Shown here: positions 24,953-33,572 of the stretch, piece by piece
How the letters are laid out: each line of letters starts with the position of its first letter
Numbering within the stretch: the stretch's first letter is position 1
From: Thermoplasmatales archaeon
GTDB lineage: Archaea > Thermoplasmatota > E2 > DHVEG-1
NCBI GenBank assembly: GCA_030672305.1
Contig: DAOVGR010000040.1
Span: 1 to 54,156 of the forward strand
Length of the DNA: 54,156 nucleotides
Direction: 5' to 3'
The notes under the pieces: model-generated
Told to the model about the DNA's origin: nothing
Seen by the model: only the letters and a program-made list of their open reading frames with translations
Databases searched by the model: none
Position numbers and translations under genes: made by a program

Positions 24953-25950
24953 GACAAGTTGTAATGTTTGATGATGTAAGAGAATTAGAACTCTGGCCAT
25001 CTAAATTATTTGATAAATATCTGGATTTAACAAAAAAAGAGATTAAACATTTTTTTACAAAGGATAAACTTGTTGACATTTCATGTCCCGCATGTGATAG
25101 TATTGATAAAAAACAAGCTTTCCAAAAATTTGGTTTACAATATATGGAATGTAAAAATTGTAAGACTCTTTTTTTATCCCCAAGACCAAATAACGATTTA
25201 ATTCATAAATTTTATAAAGAATCAGAAGCAGCTGATTTTTGGTATTCAGAACTTTATAAAACTACGATTAAGAAGAGGACCATTCATCAATCTATTCCAA
25301 GAGCAATGTGGATTGCAAATATAACCGAAGAATTTTTTCAGAAACCAGAAATATTTGTTTCAATAAATACAATCAGTCAAAGTTTATTAGAAGAAATTTC
25401 TCGTCTAAATCTTTTTAAAAGAAAATATTTGTTCGATCCTTATATTAAGAATATAAATACTATGTTTGAAAAAGAAGGTTTTAAGATTTTAAGTAAAAGC
25501 AGTGAAATAAACGCAAATGCTGCTAGTGCATTTGGTGTTTTAGATAGAGTTTTTAGTCCAAAAGATTTCTTAAAAAATGCTAGATCTTTATTGAAAGATA
25601 ATGGTATTTTATTTATTACAACCTCGACAATTAGTGGTTTCGATCTTCAAGTTCTTTGGGATAAGACTAAAAGTATTTTTCCACCAGATCATATAAATGT
25701 AATTTCTATAGAAGGATTTTCTTATTTATTTGAAAAAAGCGGCTTTGAAATAATAGAGCTTAGCACGCCAGGACAATTAGATGTAGAGCTTGTAAAAAAT
25801 GCGATAAAAAATAATAATATTAATATTTCTCGTTTTATTTCTTATTTGTTGAATAACCGAGATGAAAATGCTCATAAATCATTTCAGGAATTTTTACAGC
25901 GTTTTAAACTTAGTTCACATGTAAGAATAGCTGCTAGGAAAAAAGAATAA
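24949..25950 (+). CDS. Zinc-ribbon methyltransferase-like protein with lost SAM motif I
   Basis: This 333-residue protein begins like C- and O-methyltransferases of sugar loci, with a zinc ribbon (Cys46, 49, 68, 71) and FLSPRPNNDLIHKFY. The expected glycine-rich SAM loop is replaced by EIFVSINTISQSLLEEI (134-150). The later FGVLDRVFSPKDFLKNARS and DNGILFITTSTISGFD are the normal 'vlEHv..P..fl' and 'pgG.l.itt' segments. It may be a non-catalytic or altered-cofactor relative. Translation is coupled to the oxidoreductase gene. The Zn ligands are seen; activity loss is inferred. Confidence 0.6.
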   Translation: MRQVVMFDDVRELELWPSKLFDKYLDLTKKEIKHFFTKDKLVDISCPACDSIDKKQAFQKFGLQYMECKNCKTLFLSPRPNNDLIHKFYKESEAADFWYSELYKTTIKKRTIHQSIPRAMWIANITEEFFQKPEIFVSINTISQSLLEEISRLNLFKRKYLFDPYIKNINTMFEKEGFKILSKSSEINANAASAFGVLDRVFSPKDFLKNARSLLKDNGILFITTSTISGFDLQVLWDKTKSIFPPDHINVISIEGFSYLFEKSGFEIIELSTPGQLDVELVKNAIKNNNINISRFISYLLNNRDENAHKSFQEFLQRFKLSSHVRIAARKKE

Positions 25951-25975
25951 GATTTAATCATTTTAGGTGATAATG

Positions 25976-26899
25976 ATGCAGGATAAAATTTTGATATCTA
26001 CCTCTTCTTTTGGCAAATGCGGTGATAAACCATTAAAACTTTTACATGAATATAATTTTGAAATAATTTTGAATCCATATGCTAGAAAACTTAAACCAAA
26101 TGAGATAATTGAACTTGGTAGAAAATGTATTGGTATTATTGCAGGAGTTGAATCTTTAAACGCAGATGTTTTGGATTCTTTACCTAGGTTACGATGTATT
26201 AGTAGATGTGGTTCAGGTCTTGATAATATTGATCTTAAAAAAGCAGAGAAACTCGGAATTACTATTAGAAATACTCCTTATGGCCCTACACGTGCTGTTG
26301 CTGAATTAACTATTGGTATGATATTTGATGTATTAAGACAGATATCTTTTAGGGATAGAGGAATTAGGAATGGTGAGTGGAACAAGGAAATGGGTTTTCT
26401 TCTGAAAGATAAAAAAGTAGGGATATTAGGTCTTGGTCGCATTGGAAAAACTGTTACTGAATTGCTTTTAAGACTTAGCACTCAAGTATATGGATATGAT
26501 ATTAATCCTGATTTTGAATGGGTTAAAAAATATAATATAAAGTTACTTTCTTTTGATGATTTAATAAAAATAAGCGATATTTTATGTGTTCATGTTTCTT
26601 TTTCCTCTGACAATAAACATCTTATAGGCGAAACTGAATTTAAAAAAATGAAGAAAGATTCTTTTTTAATAAATTTATCAAGAGGTGGAGCTGTGGATGA
26701 GGGTGCTCTCTACAAAATGTTGAAAAATAAACAATTGGCTGGAGCAGCCATTGATGTTTATGAAAAAGAACCTTATAATGGGCCTTTAAAAGAATTAGAT
26801 AATGTTGTTTTAACTCCTCATATCGGTTCTTATGCTAAAGAAGCAAGACGGGATATGGAAATTGAAGCTGTAAAAAATCTTTTGGATGTTTTAAAATAA
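25976..26899 (+). CDS. D-isomer-specific 2-hydroxyacid dehydrogenase
   Basis: About 307 residues, related to phosphoglycerate dehydrogenase. The NAD loop is GILGLGRIGKTV. Catalytic Arg lies in INLSRGGAVDE, Glu in the YEKEPYNGP region and His in LTPHIGSYA. The start is ATG 25976 or 25973 after AGGTGA. It would interconvert a 2-hydroxyacid and 2-keto acid. Next to an HpcH-type aldolase and CMP-sugar synthetase it may provide or use a keto acid of the sugar pathway. Its substrate is unknown. Confidence 0.85.
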   Translation: MQDKILISTSSFGKCGDKPLKLLHEYNFEIILNPYARKLKPNEIIELGRKCIGIIAGVESLNADVLDSLPRLRCISRCGSGLDNIDLKKAEKLGITIRNTPYGPTRAVAELTIGMIFDVLRQISFRDRGIRNGEWNKEMGFLLKDKKVGILGLGRIGKTVTELLLRLSTQVYGYDINPDFEWVKKYNIKLLSFDDLIKISDILCVHVSFSSDNKHLIGETEFKKMKKDSFLINLSRGGAVDEGALYKMLKNKQLAGAAIDVYEKEPYNGPLKELDNVVLTPHIGSYAKEARRDMEIEAVKNLLDVLK

Positions 26900-26971
26900 T
26901 GTTTTAGGGAAAACAATATTTATATCATCTTTTATAACTTGAAATCTATTTAGATGTAGGTTGATTGTATT

Positions 26972-27589
26972 ATGCAAAATTTAAGTAAAATATATACTGG
27001 ATGTAATTCCTGTAAGGATTATTTAGATAAATATTTAAAATATTTAACAAAGGTTTTTGAAGATATAGATTGTAGTGCTATTGAAAAAATAATTGATATA
27101 TTTCAGAACGCACGTGTTAATGATAAAACAATTTTTTTGATTGGGAATGGTGGTAGTGCTGCAACTTGTTCTCATTTTTCTGAGGATTTATCATTTGGTG
27201 CTTTTGTTAATGGAAAAAAGCCTTTTAAGACAATTTGTTTGACAGATAATACTTCGTATATTACTGCTTTGGGAAACGATATTGGTTATGAAAATATTTT
27301 TTCTGGGCAATTAAGATGTTTATTGAAAGAAGGAGACGTTGTAGTCGGTATCTCTGGTAGTGGTAATTCTCCTAATATTATTAAAGCAATGGAATATGCT
27401 AATCAACATGGCGCTATAACCGTAGGTTTGTTAGGTTTTGACGGCGGGAAAATGAAAGATATTTGTAAATATAATATAATAGTAAAAACAGAAAAAGGTA
27501 TGTATGGTCCTGTGGAAGATATGCATATGATTTTAGCACATATGATTAGCACCTATTTATTATTAAAACAGAATGAAGAGGAGGATTAA
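26972..27589 (+). CDS. gmhA: Phosphoheptose isomerase (GmhA-type SIS protein)
   Basis: This 205-residue SIS-domain protein resembles sedoheptulose-7-phosphate isomerase. Features are LIGNGGSAATCSHFSEDLS (phosphate binding), LTDNTSYITALGNDIGYENI, GISGSGNSPN and the C-terminal VEDMHMILAHMI containing the conserved His. It should make D-glycero-D-manno-heptose 7-phosphate or a similar aldose. A TATA-like TTTATATCA near 26922 suggests its own promoter. No HldE/GmhB-type genes follow; a sugar-phosphate cyclase does, so the heptose phosphate probably enters a different route. Confidence 0.88.
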   Translation: MQNLSKIYTGCNSCKDYLDKYLKYLTKVFEDIDCSAIEKIIDIFQNARVNDKTIFLIGNGGSAATCSHFSEDLSFGAFVNGKKPFKTICLTDNTSYITALGNDIGYENIFSGQLRCLLKEGDVVVGISGSGNSPNIIKAMEYANQHGAITVGLLGFDGGKMKDICKYNIIVKTEKGMYGPVEDMHMILAHMISTYLLLKQNEEED

Positions 27590-27632
27590 TCGTATAAATA
27601 TTTTTGAATATTAATTAGAGAGACGTGTTAAT

Positions 27633-28364
27633 ATGTATATTAATTTAAATGGGAAAAAAGCTATTGTAACTGGAGGAACAAGAGGCATTGGTAAATGCAT
27701 AGTTTCAATGATGATAGATTCAGGTTGTGAAGTTATATACACGGGCACTACTGAAAAACCTAAATCTACTGTTAAGAATGCTATTTATAAACAGCTAGAT
27801 TTATCTGATGAAAAAAGCATAAATCAATTTATCAATGATGTAATTAAAAAATCCGCTAAAATTAATGTTCTTGTAAATAATGCAGGAATAAATATTATTG
27901 AACCTATCGATGAAATAACTGATGATAATTGGCAGAAAATATTATCTGTTAATTTAACCGGGCCAATGCGTTTAATGAGAGCAGTATCAAAAATAATGAT
28001 GAAAAATCAAAGAGGAGGAAAAATACTCAATATAAGCTCGATTTTTGGATATGTTTCAAAAACTAAACGTAATTCTTATTCTGCTAGCAAATTTGGATTA
28101 ATAGGTTTAACCAAATCGGTTTCTCTTGATTTAGCTCCATATAATATTTTGGTTAATGCGTTATGCCCTGGATTTACATCAACAGAATTAACAAGATCAA
28201 TTCTTTCAGAGCAGGATATTAATAGTTTAACAAGCCAGATTCCATTAGGAAGAATTGCAGAAGCAGAAGAGATAGCTAATGTAGCTCTTTTTCTTTGTTC
28301 AGATTTAAACACATATATAACTGGTCAAACAATAATTGTTGATGGAGGATTTACATCACAATGA
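27633..28364 (+). CDS. SDR-family oxidoreductase (FabG-like)
   Basis: A 243-residue classical short-chain dehydrogenase. TGGTRGIGK binds NAD(P). NNAGIN, ISSIFG and the catalytic YSASKFG follow, and the C-terminal TGQTIIVDGGF is canonical. It shares a four-base overlap (ATGA) with the cyclase gene, so it probably reduces or oxidises that enzyme's keto product. A TATA-like CGTATAAATA lies about 35 bases upstream. Fatty acid synthesis is unlikely in an archaeal sugar locus. Confidence 0.88.
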   Translation: MYINLNGKKAIVTGGTRGIGKCIVSMMIDSGCEVIYTGTTEKPKSTVKNAIYKQLDLSDEKSINQFINDVIKKSAKINVLVNNAGINIIEPIDEITDDNWQKILSVNLTGPMRLMRAVSKIMMKNQRGGKILNISSIFGYVSKTKRNSYSASKFGLIGLTKSVSLDLAPYNILVNALCPGFTSTELTRSILSEQDINSLTSQIPLGRIAEAEEIANVALFLCSDLNTYITGQTIIVDGGFTSQ

Positions 28365-29437
28365 AAATACAATCAAAAATTAAGGATTATCAGGTTGAAT
28401 TGATTGATGATGTTCTGAGCAAACGAGATGCAGTTTTTTCAAATTTAAAATATGATAATTTATTTTATTTTGTAGATGGAAATGTTTCAAGAATTTATAA
28501 GGATAAACTATCAAGTTTCATTGATAAAGATTTTCATTATGTTATTAAAGCACTAGAAACTAATAAAAAATTTGATAAATTATCAGATTTTTATAAGATT
28601 TTAATCGACGAAGGATTTACTCGTAATGATGTACTCGTAACAATAGGTGGAGGAATATTACAAGATATTAGTGGTTTTATTGCTTCCACTCTTTATAGGG
28701 GTGTTAAATGGGTTTTTTTACCTACAACTCTTTTATCACAGGCAGATAGCTGTATTGGTTCAAAAACATCTATTAATTTTAAAGATAGTAAAAACCTTAT
28801 AGGATCTTTTTATCCACCTAATAAAATTTTTATTGATGTTAGTTTTTGTGATACATTAACACCTGAATATTTTAATAGTGGCCTAGGAGAAATTATAAAA
28901 TTTCACTTTCTTTCAGATGCGAAGAAGTACGACCTGCTCAAAGAGTATCTTTCATCTCAGGATTTAAGAAAAGATGATTTATTTAAAGAAATAATTTGGT
29001 CAACATTGAAAATTAAAAAATCATATTTTGAGCAAGATGAATTTGATACAGGTAAAAGGAATTTACTAAATTATGGGCATTGTTTTGGTCATGCATTAGA
29101 ATCAGCTAGTAATTTTGAGATATGTCATGGTGAAGCAGTTATAGTTGGTATGGGTTTTGCAAATCTTTTATCTCTGAAAAGAGGGGTATTAAAAAAAGGA
29201 AAATATTTAGAATTTGAAGAAATCCTCAAAAGATATTATCCGAAATTTGATATTTCAAAAATAAAGGTTGATGATATTCTATATTATCTAAAACATGATA
29301 AAAAAAGAGTTGGAAAAAATTTAACAATGATTCTTGCAGGAGATATTGGTAAGCATTACAAAAATAATGATATAAAAAAAGAGGAAATAGTTGATACCTT
29401 TGGCGAATTTGTGCAATACTACAAAAAAATTGTATAG
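28361..29437 (+). CDS. Sugar-phosphate cyclase, 3-dehydroquinate-synthase-like
   Basis: A 358-residue member of the DHQS/EEVS/DOI-synthase superfamily. Conserved stretches include IGGGILQDISGF, LPTTLLSQADSCIGSKTSIN and metal ligands in SGLGEIIKF (Glu), NYGHCFGHALE (His) and ICHGEAVIVGM (His). All catalytic metal residues appear intact. The gene neighbours no aroA-E gene. It lies instead next to gmhA and a CMP-sugar synthetase, so the substrate may be a heptose phosphate, as for valiolone-type cyclases, rather than DAHP. A true dehydroquinate synthase cannot be excluded by sequence alone. Confidence 0.85.
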   Translation: MKIQSKIKDYQVELIDDVLSKRDAVFSNLKYDNLFYFVDGNVSRIYKDKLSSFIDKDFHYVIKALETNKKFDKLSDFYKILIDEGFTRNDVLVTIGGGILQDISGFIASTLYRGVKWVFLPTTLLSQADSCIGSKTSINFKDSKNLIGSFYPPNKIFIDVSFCDTLTPEYFNSGLGEIIKFHFLSDAKKYDLLKEYLSSQDLRKDDLFKEIIWSTLKIKKSYFEQDEFDTGKRNLLNYGHCFGHALESASNFEICHGEAVIVGMGFANLLSLKRGVLKKGKYLEFEEILKRYYPKFDISKIKVDDILYYLKHDKKRVGKNLTMILAGDIGKHYKNNDIKKEEIVDTFGEFVQYYKKIV

Positions 29438-29445
29438 GAATAAAT

Positions 29446-30156
29446 ATGAAAGAAAAATATGAATTAACAGCACTTGTTCCTATGAAAGAACACAGTAAAA
29501 GAATACCTTCAAAAAATATAAGACTTCTTGGGAAAAAACCCTTATTTTTTTATATATTAGAAAGCCTTGAATCCGCTAAATATGTTGAAGAAATAATTAT
29601 TAATACTGACAGCTATAAAATCATATCATTAGTAAAAAAAAATTTTCCTGAATTAATATTGATAGATAGACCTAAATATTTGTTAGGGGACAAAGTCCCT
29701 ATGACACCAATTATTGAACATGATTTAAAATATGTGAAAACAAAACATTTTCTTCAAACTCATTCTACAAATCCATTTTTGAGCAGTAAAACAATAGATA
29801 ATGCAATCAATATTTACTTTAATAGTTTGAAAAAAGGTTTTGATTCTGCTATGGGAGTAAATATATATCAAACTAGATTTTATGATGATAAAAAACGGCC
29901 TATTAACCATAATCCAGATGTTATGATTCCCTCTCAAGATATGCCTTATCTATATGAGGATAATTCAAATTTTTATATAAACTCAGTTGAAAACTTCTAT
30001 AGAAATAAAGATAGAGTTGGTAAAAACCCTGTTTTTATTGAAGTTCCTAAGTTGGAAAGCATAGACATTGATGAGGAAGAAGATTTTATTATTGCCAAGG
30101 CATTGTATGCCTGTCTTAAAAATAAAAAATTGAAGGATGATTTTTATGAAAAATGA
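29446..30156 (+). CDS. CMP-sugar synthetase (acylneuraminate/KDO cytidylyltransferase type)
   Basis: A 236-residue NeuA/KdsB-type enzyme. VPMKEHSKRIPSKNIRLLG is the CTP-binding start and TDSYK and QTHSTNPFLS are also conserved. It activates a 2-keto-3-deoxy sugar acid with CTP. A second CMP-sugar synthetase (38114) serves the legionaminic acid operon. This one therefore probably handles a different acid made by the adjacent aldolase. It starts nine bases after the cyclase gene. Confidence 0.85.
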   Translation: MKEKYELTALVPMKEHSKRIPSKNIRLLGKKPLFFYILESLESAKYVEEIIINTDSYKIISLVKKNFPELILIDRPKYLLGDKVPMTPIIEHDLKYVKTKHFLQTHSTNPFLSSKTIDNAINIYFNSLKKGFDSAMGVNIYQTRFYDDKKRPINHNPDVMIPSQDMPYLYEDNSNFYINSVENFYRNKDRVGKNPVFIEVPKLESIDIDEEEDFIIAKALYACLKNKKLKDDFYEK

Positions 30157-30892
30157 TGAAGTATCCTTTGGTAGCTGGCTCACAAAACCGTATAATGCAA
30201 TTGTTGAAACAATTGCTAAAACAGGCTATTTTGAATGGCTTACAATTGATATCGAGCATTCTACTATATCAATTAATCAAGTAGAAGATATGATGAGAGT
30301 CATTCAACTCTCAGGCCTTGAAGCATATGTAAGACTTTCAAAAAACGATCCAGTTCTCATAAAAAGAGTACTTGATGCAGGCGCTGATGGGATTATTGTT
30401 CCAATGGTTAACTCTGTCTCTGATGTAGAGAGAGCTGTAAACGCATGTTTCTATCCTCCAAAAGGTATAAGAGGGGCAGGTCTGGCACGGGTTCATAACT
30501 ATGAACCCGAAGGATTTAAGAATTATATAAAAACTAAAGAAAAGAAAACAAAGATTATGGTACAGATAGAGCATATTGATGCTGTTGATAACATCGATGA
30601 TATTTTTTCAACTAATGATATTTATGGTTATTTTATTGGGCCATATGATTTATCAGCTTCAATGGGTGAACCTGGTGAATACAAATCAGAAGACGTGATT
30701 AAAGAATTGGAAACAATTAAAAAATCAGCGATAAAACAAGGAGTTAAACCCGGTTATCATGTAATAGAACCAGCTCCAGATGAAGTTGAAAATAAAAAAA
30801 ATGAAGGATACCAACTAATAGCGATATCAACAGATATGTTATTCCTTTTAGAAGGAATGAAATCTTGTTTAAAAAGAAATAATCTTCCTTAA
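30146..30892 (+). CDS. HpcH/HpaI-type class II aldolase
   Basis: About 248 residues. TIDIEHSTIS (metal/base region), VRLSKNDP, GADGIIVPMVNSV, GIRGAGLARV and IGPYDLSASMGEPG match the 2-keto-3-deoxy aldolase family. It joins pyruvate to an aldehyde, or cleaves the product. ATG 30146 has AAGGATG upstream; an ATG at 30137 would extend it by three residues. Placed after a CMP-sugar synthetase, it could form the keto-deoxy acid that is then activated. It is the last gene of the plus-strand unit. Confidence 0.85.
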   Translation: MKNDEVSFGSWLTKPYNAIVETIAKTGYFEWLTIDIEHSTISINQVEDMMRVIQLSGLEAYVRLSKNDPVLIKRVLDAGADGIIVPMVNSVSDVERAVNACFYPPKGIRGAGLARVHNYEPEGFKNYIKTKEKKTKIMVQIEHIDAVDNIDDIFSTNDIYGYFIGPYDLSASMGEPGEYKSEDVIKELETIKKSAIKQGVKPGYHVIEPAPDEVENKKNEGYQLIAISTDMLFLLEGMKSCLKRNNLP

Positions 30893-30950
30893 AATTAAAA
30901 AGATATGATTGTTTTTTTAAAAGAGTTATAAATAGATAGAATTATTGTTT

Positions 30951-32372
30951 TTATCCTATTAATTCTCTGATTTTATTCGCATAAAGTTCAGTCATACTTA
31001 TCGAAGGAGATAAAATAGAAAAAACATCTTTATAGAAAGATTTTAAATAATTATCATCGATTTTATATCCATTATCTAGTATCTTTTGAATTTGTTTTTT
31101 AAGCTCCTCTTTAGATGATGCATTATATTTTAAACTATCATATATGGTTATACTATCAAGCTTTTCTTTCCATCGATCATAAAGAATTGCTGGTCTTTTT
31201 TGAATCAATGGATTAATTAATGTTGTAGAAGATGTAGCTAAACGAATATCAGATAAAGCTAGGAGAATATTTGTGTCGACATCATTTCCAAATTGTTTGA
31301 TATTTCCTTGTTTTTCCTTATTAATAAAATCCTGAATGGGTATTTTATATGGATTTCTAGGATGATGTTTAACCCAAATCTGTAAATTATCAAATTCGTT
31401 TACCATTGATAAAATATCTTTATGGAGTTCAAATTTGTATTGATTATTCTTTTCAATATTTTCTCTGTCAATTTTTAAGATGTCCATTAGATATAGCAAA
31501 ACCGTTTTATGTTTTGGTTTTTCAATTTGGTCTTTATATACTTTTAAAGAACAAGATTCAAGGTAATTAATCCAGTCTAAATCATAACGCGGATCACCAA
31601 TATAAAACGTATCTTTTTTACCTGCAACCTTTTTGTACACATCCAAATTTTTTTTATTTGAAATCGCTAGATAATCCGGCTTAAATATATTTTTATAAGT
31701 TATCCGATCCTTATTTGAAAATTCCCAGAAAATAGGATACGGACCATGGAGCATCATAAAGATGGGAATATTTTTATCCCTACATATTTTTGTAAATCTG
31801 AATAATAAGTTATTCATTGATCCTTTTTTTCTTTGTTTCACTAATAAAATAAATCTTTGTATAGGATTAATATCTATATGTGATTCATCGTAACCTCTTA
31901 CATCAATTATTGCAAAATCAATTTTATTTTCTTCAACGTATTCTTCCATTTTCTTTTTTGTCAATAAAAAAATCGAACTTATTACAAGATATCTTTCAAT
32001 CAAATAATTAAAAAATCTTAAAAATGTATTGCCCGGTGATTTCACTAGATCTAGAAAAATTAATTTTGCATTTTTTGATGTAGTTGTTGTTCTTTTACTT
32101 GGAACCATATTTTCAAGAACATAATTATGAATTTTAACAATAGCATTATTTAAAAAATTAAAATAAAAAAGATCAGTAATTGAATCTAATTCAACATCCT
32201 GTTTTTGGCATATATATTTATGTAATTTATTCTGAAGTAAAAGATATTTATGATAAAAAGCTAAATTTTTAACTCTTATTTCTTTATCCTTTTTAAAATG
32301 AACTATCAAAGGTAAAAAATGATCAAAATCATTATTATGGTGTGTGATAAATACAATATTATTTTTTAACAT
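30951..32372 (-). CDS. Putative surface-polysaccharide glycosyltransferase (GT-B-like)
   Basis: A 473-residue protein. VWVKHHPRNPYK-like residues (IWVKHHPRNPYK, about 350-361) and ATSSTTLINPLIQKRPAILYD near 385 resemble the nucleotide-sugar half of capsule-type transferases (CDP-glycerol, polysialyl and KpsS/C-like groups). Those families often use CMP-activated acids or CDP-alditols. The N-terminal half is lysine-rich and less recognisable. It faces the aldolase gene and is 165 bases from the legionaminic acid operon, so it may transfer one of the CMP-sugars. The donor is inferred. Confidence 0.6.
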   Translation of the reverse strand: MLKNNIVFITHHNNDFDHFLPLIVHFKKDKEIRVKNLAFYHKYLLLQNKLHKYICQKQDVELDSITDLFYFNFLNNAIVKIHNYVLENMVPSKRTTTTSKNAKLIFLDLVKSPGNTFLRFFNYLIERYLVISSIFLLTKKKMEEYVEENKIDFAIIDVRGYDESHIDINPIQRFILLVKQRKKGSMNNLLFRFTKICRDKNIPIFMMLHGPYPIFWEFSNKDRITYKNIFKPDYLAISNKKNLDVYKKVAGKKDTFYIGDPRYDLDWINYLESCSLKVYKDQIEKPKHKTVLLYLMDILKIDRENIEKNNQYKFELHKDILSMVNEFDNLQIWVKHHPRNPYKIPIQDFINKEKQGNIKQFGNDVDTNILLALSDIRLATSSTTLINPLIQKRPAILYDRWKEKLDSITIYDSLKYNASSKEELKKQIQKILDNGYKIDDNYLKSFYKDVFSILSPSISMTELYANKIRELIG

Positions 32373-32537
32373 TTTATCCCTTAAATAGCACTTTTTTATT
32401 TACATATTGTTTAGTATAAATATTTACCTGTAACCAGTAAAATTTTGTGTTAATTGTATCTAATGCTTTTGATCATTTATGCTTGTCATTAATTTCTGTT
32501 ATATTCTCATTATTTTCCATTTTTCCACAAAAGTATC

Positions 32538-33572
32538 TCAACTAAACAATAACTTATTTATTTCCATTTTTGATAGAGGCTTAACATCTCTAGATGCATA
32601 TCTTTTCAATTTACTGATACTTGCATTTTTGTAGTCAGAAGTTTTAATATTTATACCAAATTCTGCTTGTGGTGGGATAATCAACATCTCTTTTGTTTCA
32701 AATGCTTTTTCCGCTTCTTTTTCTGTCATAAGTCCCTCGAAGATTTTTTCACCGGGTCTAGGTCCAATAACTTCTTTTTTTATTTCAGAAAATCTGCATT
32801 GATACTTCTCAGCATATTTTTTAATTACAACATCTGCGAGATCACCTAATTTTACTACTGGCATTTTTAAAATAAATATTTCACCACCTTTAGCAATTAA
32901 GGTGGCTTTAAAAACAAGTTCAATAGTGTTATCGAGAGACATCATAAACCTTGTCATTTTTGGATCTGTAATAGTAATCATTTTTTTCTGCTTAATTTGT
33001 TCTTCAAATAACGGTATGACTGAACCTCTGGAAAATAAGACATTTCCAAATCTTACACAAGAAAAAATTGTTTTTCTTGGACCTTTATAAAAATTGGCAT
33101 CTGTTATTAGTTTCTCTGCAAGAAGCTTTGTTGCCCCCATTGTGTTGACAGGGTTAACTGCTTTATCAGTGCTAATATTTATTACTTTTTTAACGTTATT
33201 TTCTAATGCTGCTTCTATAATATTTTGTGTACCAAGCACATTTGTTTTAATAGCTTCAAAAGGATTATATTCGCATAATGGAACGTGTTTAAGAGCTGCT
33301 GCATGATAAACAATATCTATACCATTCATTGCAGTAATTAATCTTTCTTTGTCTCTAATGTCACCAATTAAAAATCTTCTGTTTCTGCTTGCCCCTATTT
33401 CTTGGCTCATTTTGAATGTGGTATCTTCATCGTTGCTGAAAATCCTGACAACCTTTGGTTCATAATTTAATATGCTCTTAACAATCTCGCTTCCGATGCA
33501 TCCTGTTCCTCCAGTTACTAGGATTTTTTTATTTTTAAATGTGTTTGCCAGTTGTGTTTCCATTATCATCAC
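32538..33572 (-). CDS. legB: UDP-GlcNAc 4,6-dehydratase (LegB/PseB/FlaA1 type)
   Basis: A 344-residue extended SDR enzyme. TGGTGCIGS binds NAD. HAAALKHVPLCEYNP and NISTDKAVNPVNTMGATK are the diagnostic segments of 4,6-dehydratases that have Met in place of the usual catalytic Tyr. It forms UDP-4-keto-6-deoxy-GlcNAc. It is the last gene of a same-strand run encoding the rest of the legionaminic pathway and overlaps the aminotransferase by four bases. Start options are GTG 33572 or ATG 33569/33563. Dehydratase plus NeuC-type epimerase and hexapeptide acetyltransferase favours legionaminic over pseudaminic acid. Confidence 0.88.
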   Translation of the reverse strand: MMIMETQLANTFKNKKILVTGGTGCIGSEIVKSILNYEPKVVRIFSNDEDTTFKMSQEIGASRNRRFLIGDIRDKERLITAMNGIDIVYHAAALKHVPLCEYNPFEAIKTNVLGTQNIIEAALENNVKKVINISTDKAVNPVNTMGATKLLAEKLITDANFYKGPRKTIFSCVRFGNVLFSRGSVIPLFEEQIKQKKMITITDPKMTRFMMSLDNTIELVFKATLIAKGGEIFILKMPVVKLGDLADVVIKKYAEKYQCRFSEIKKEVIGPRPGEKIFEGLMTEKEAEKAFETKEMLIIPPQAEFGINIKTSDYKNASISKLKRYASRDVKPLSKMEINKLLFS

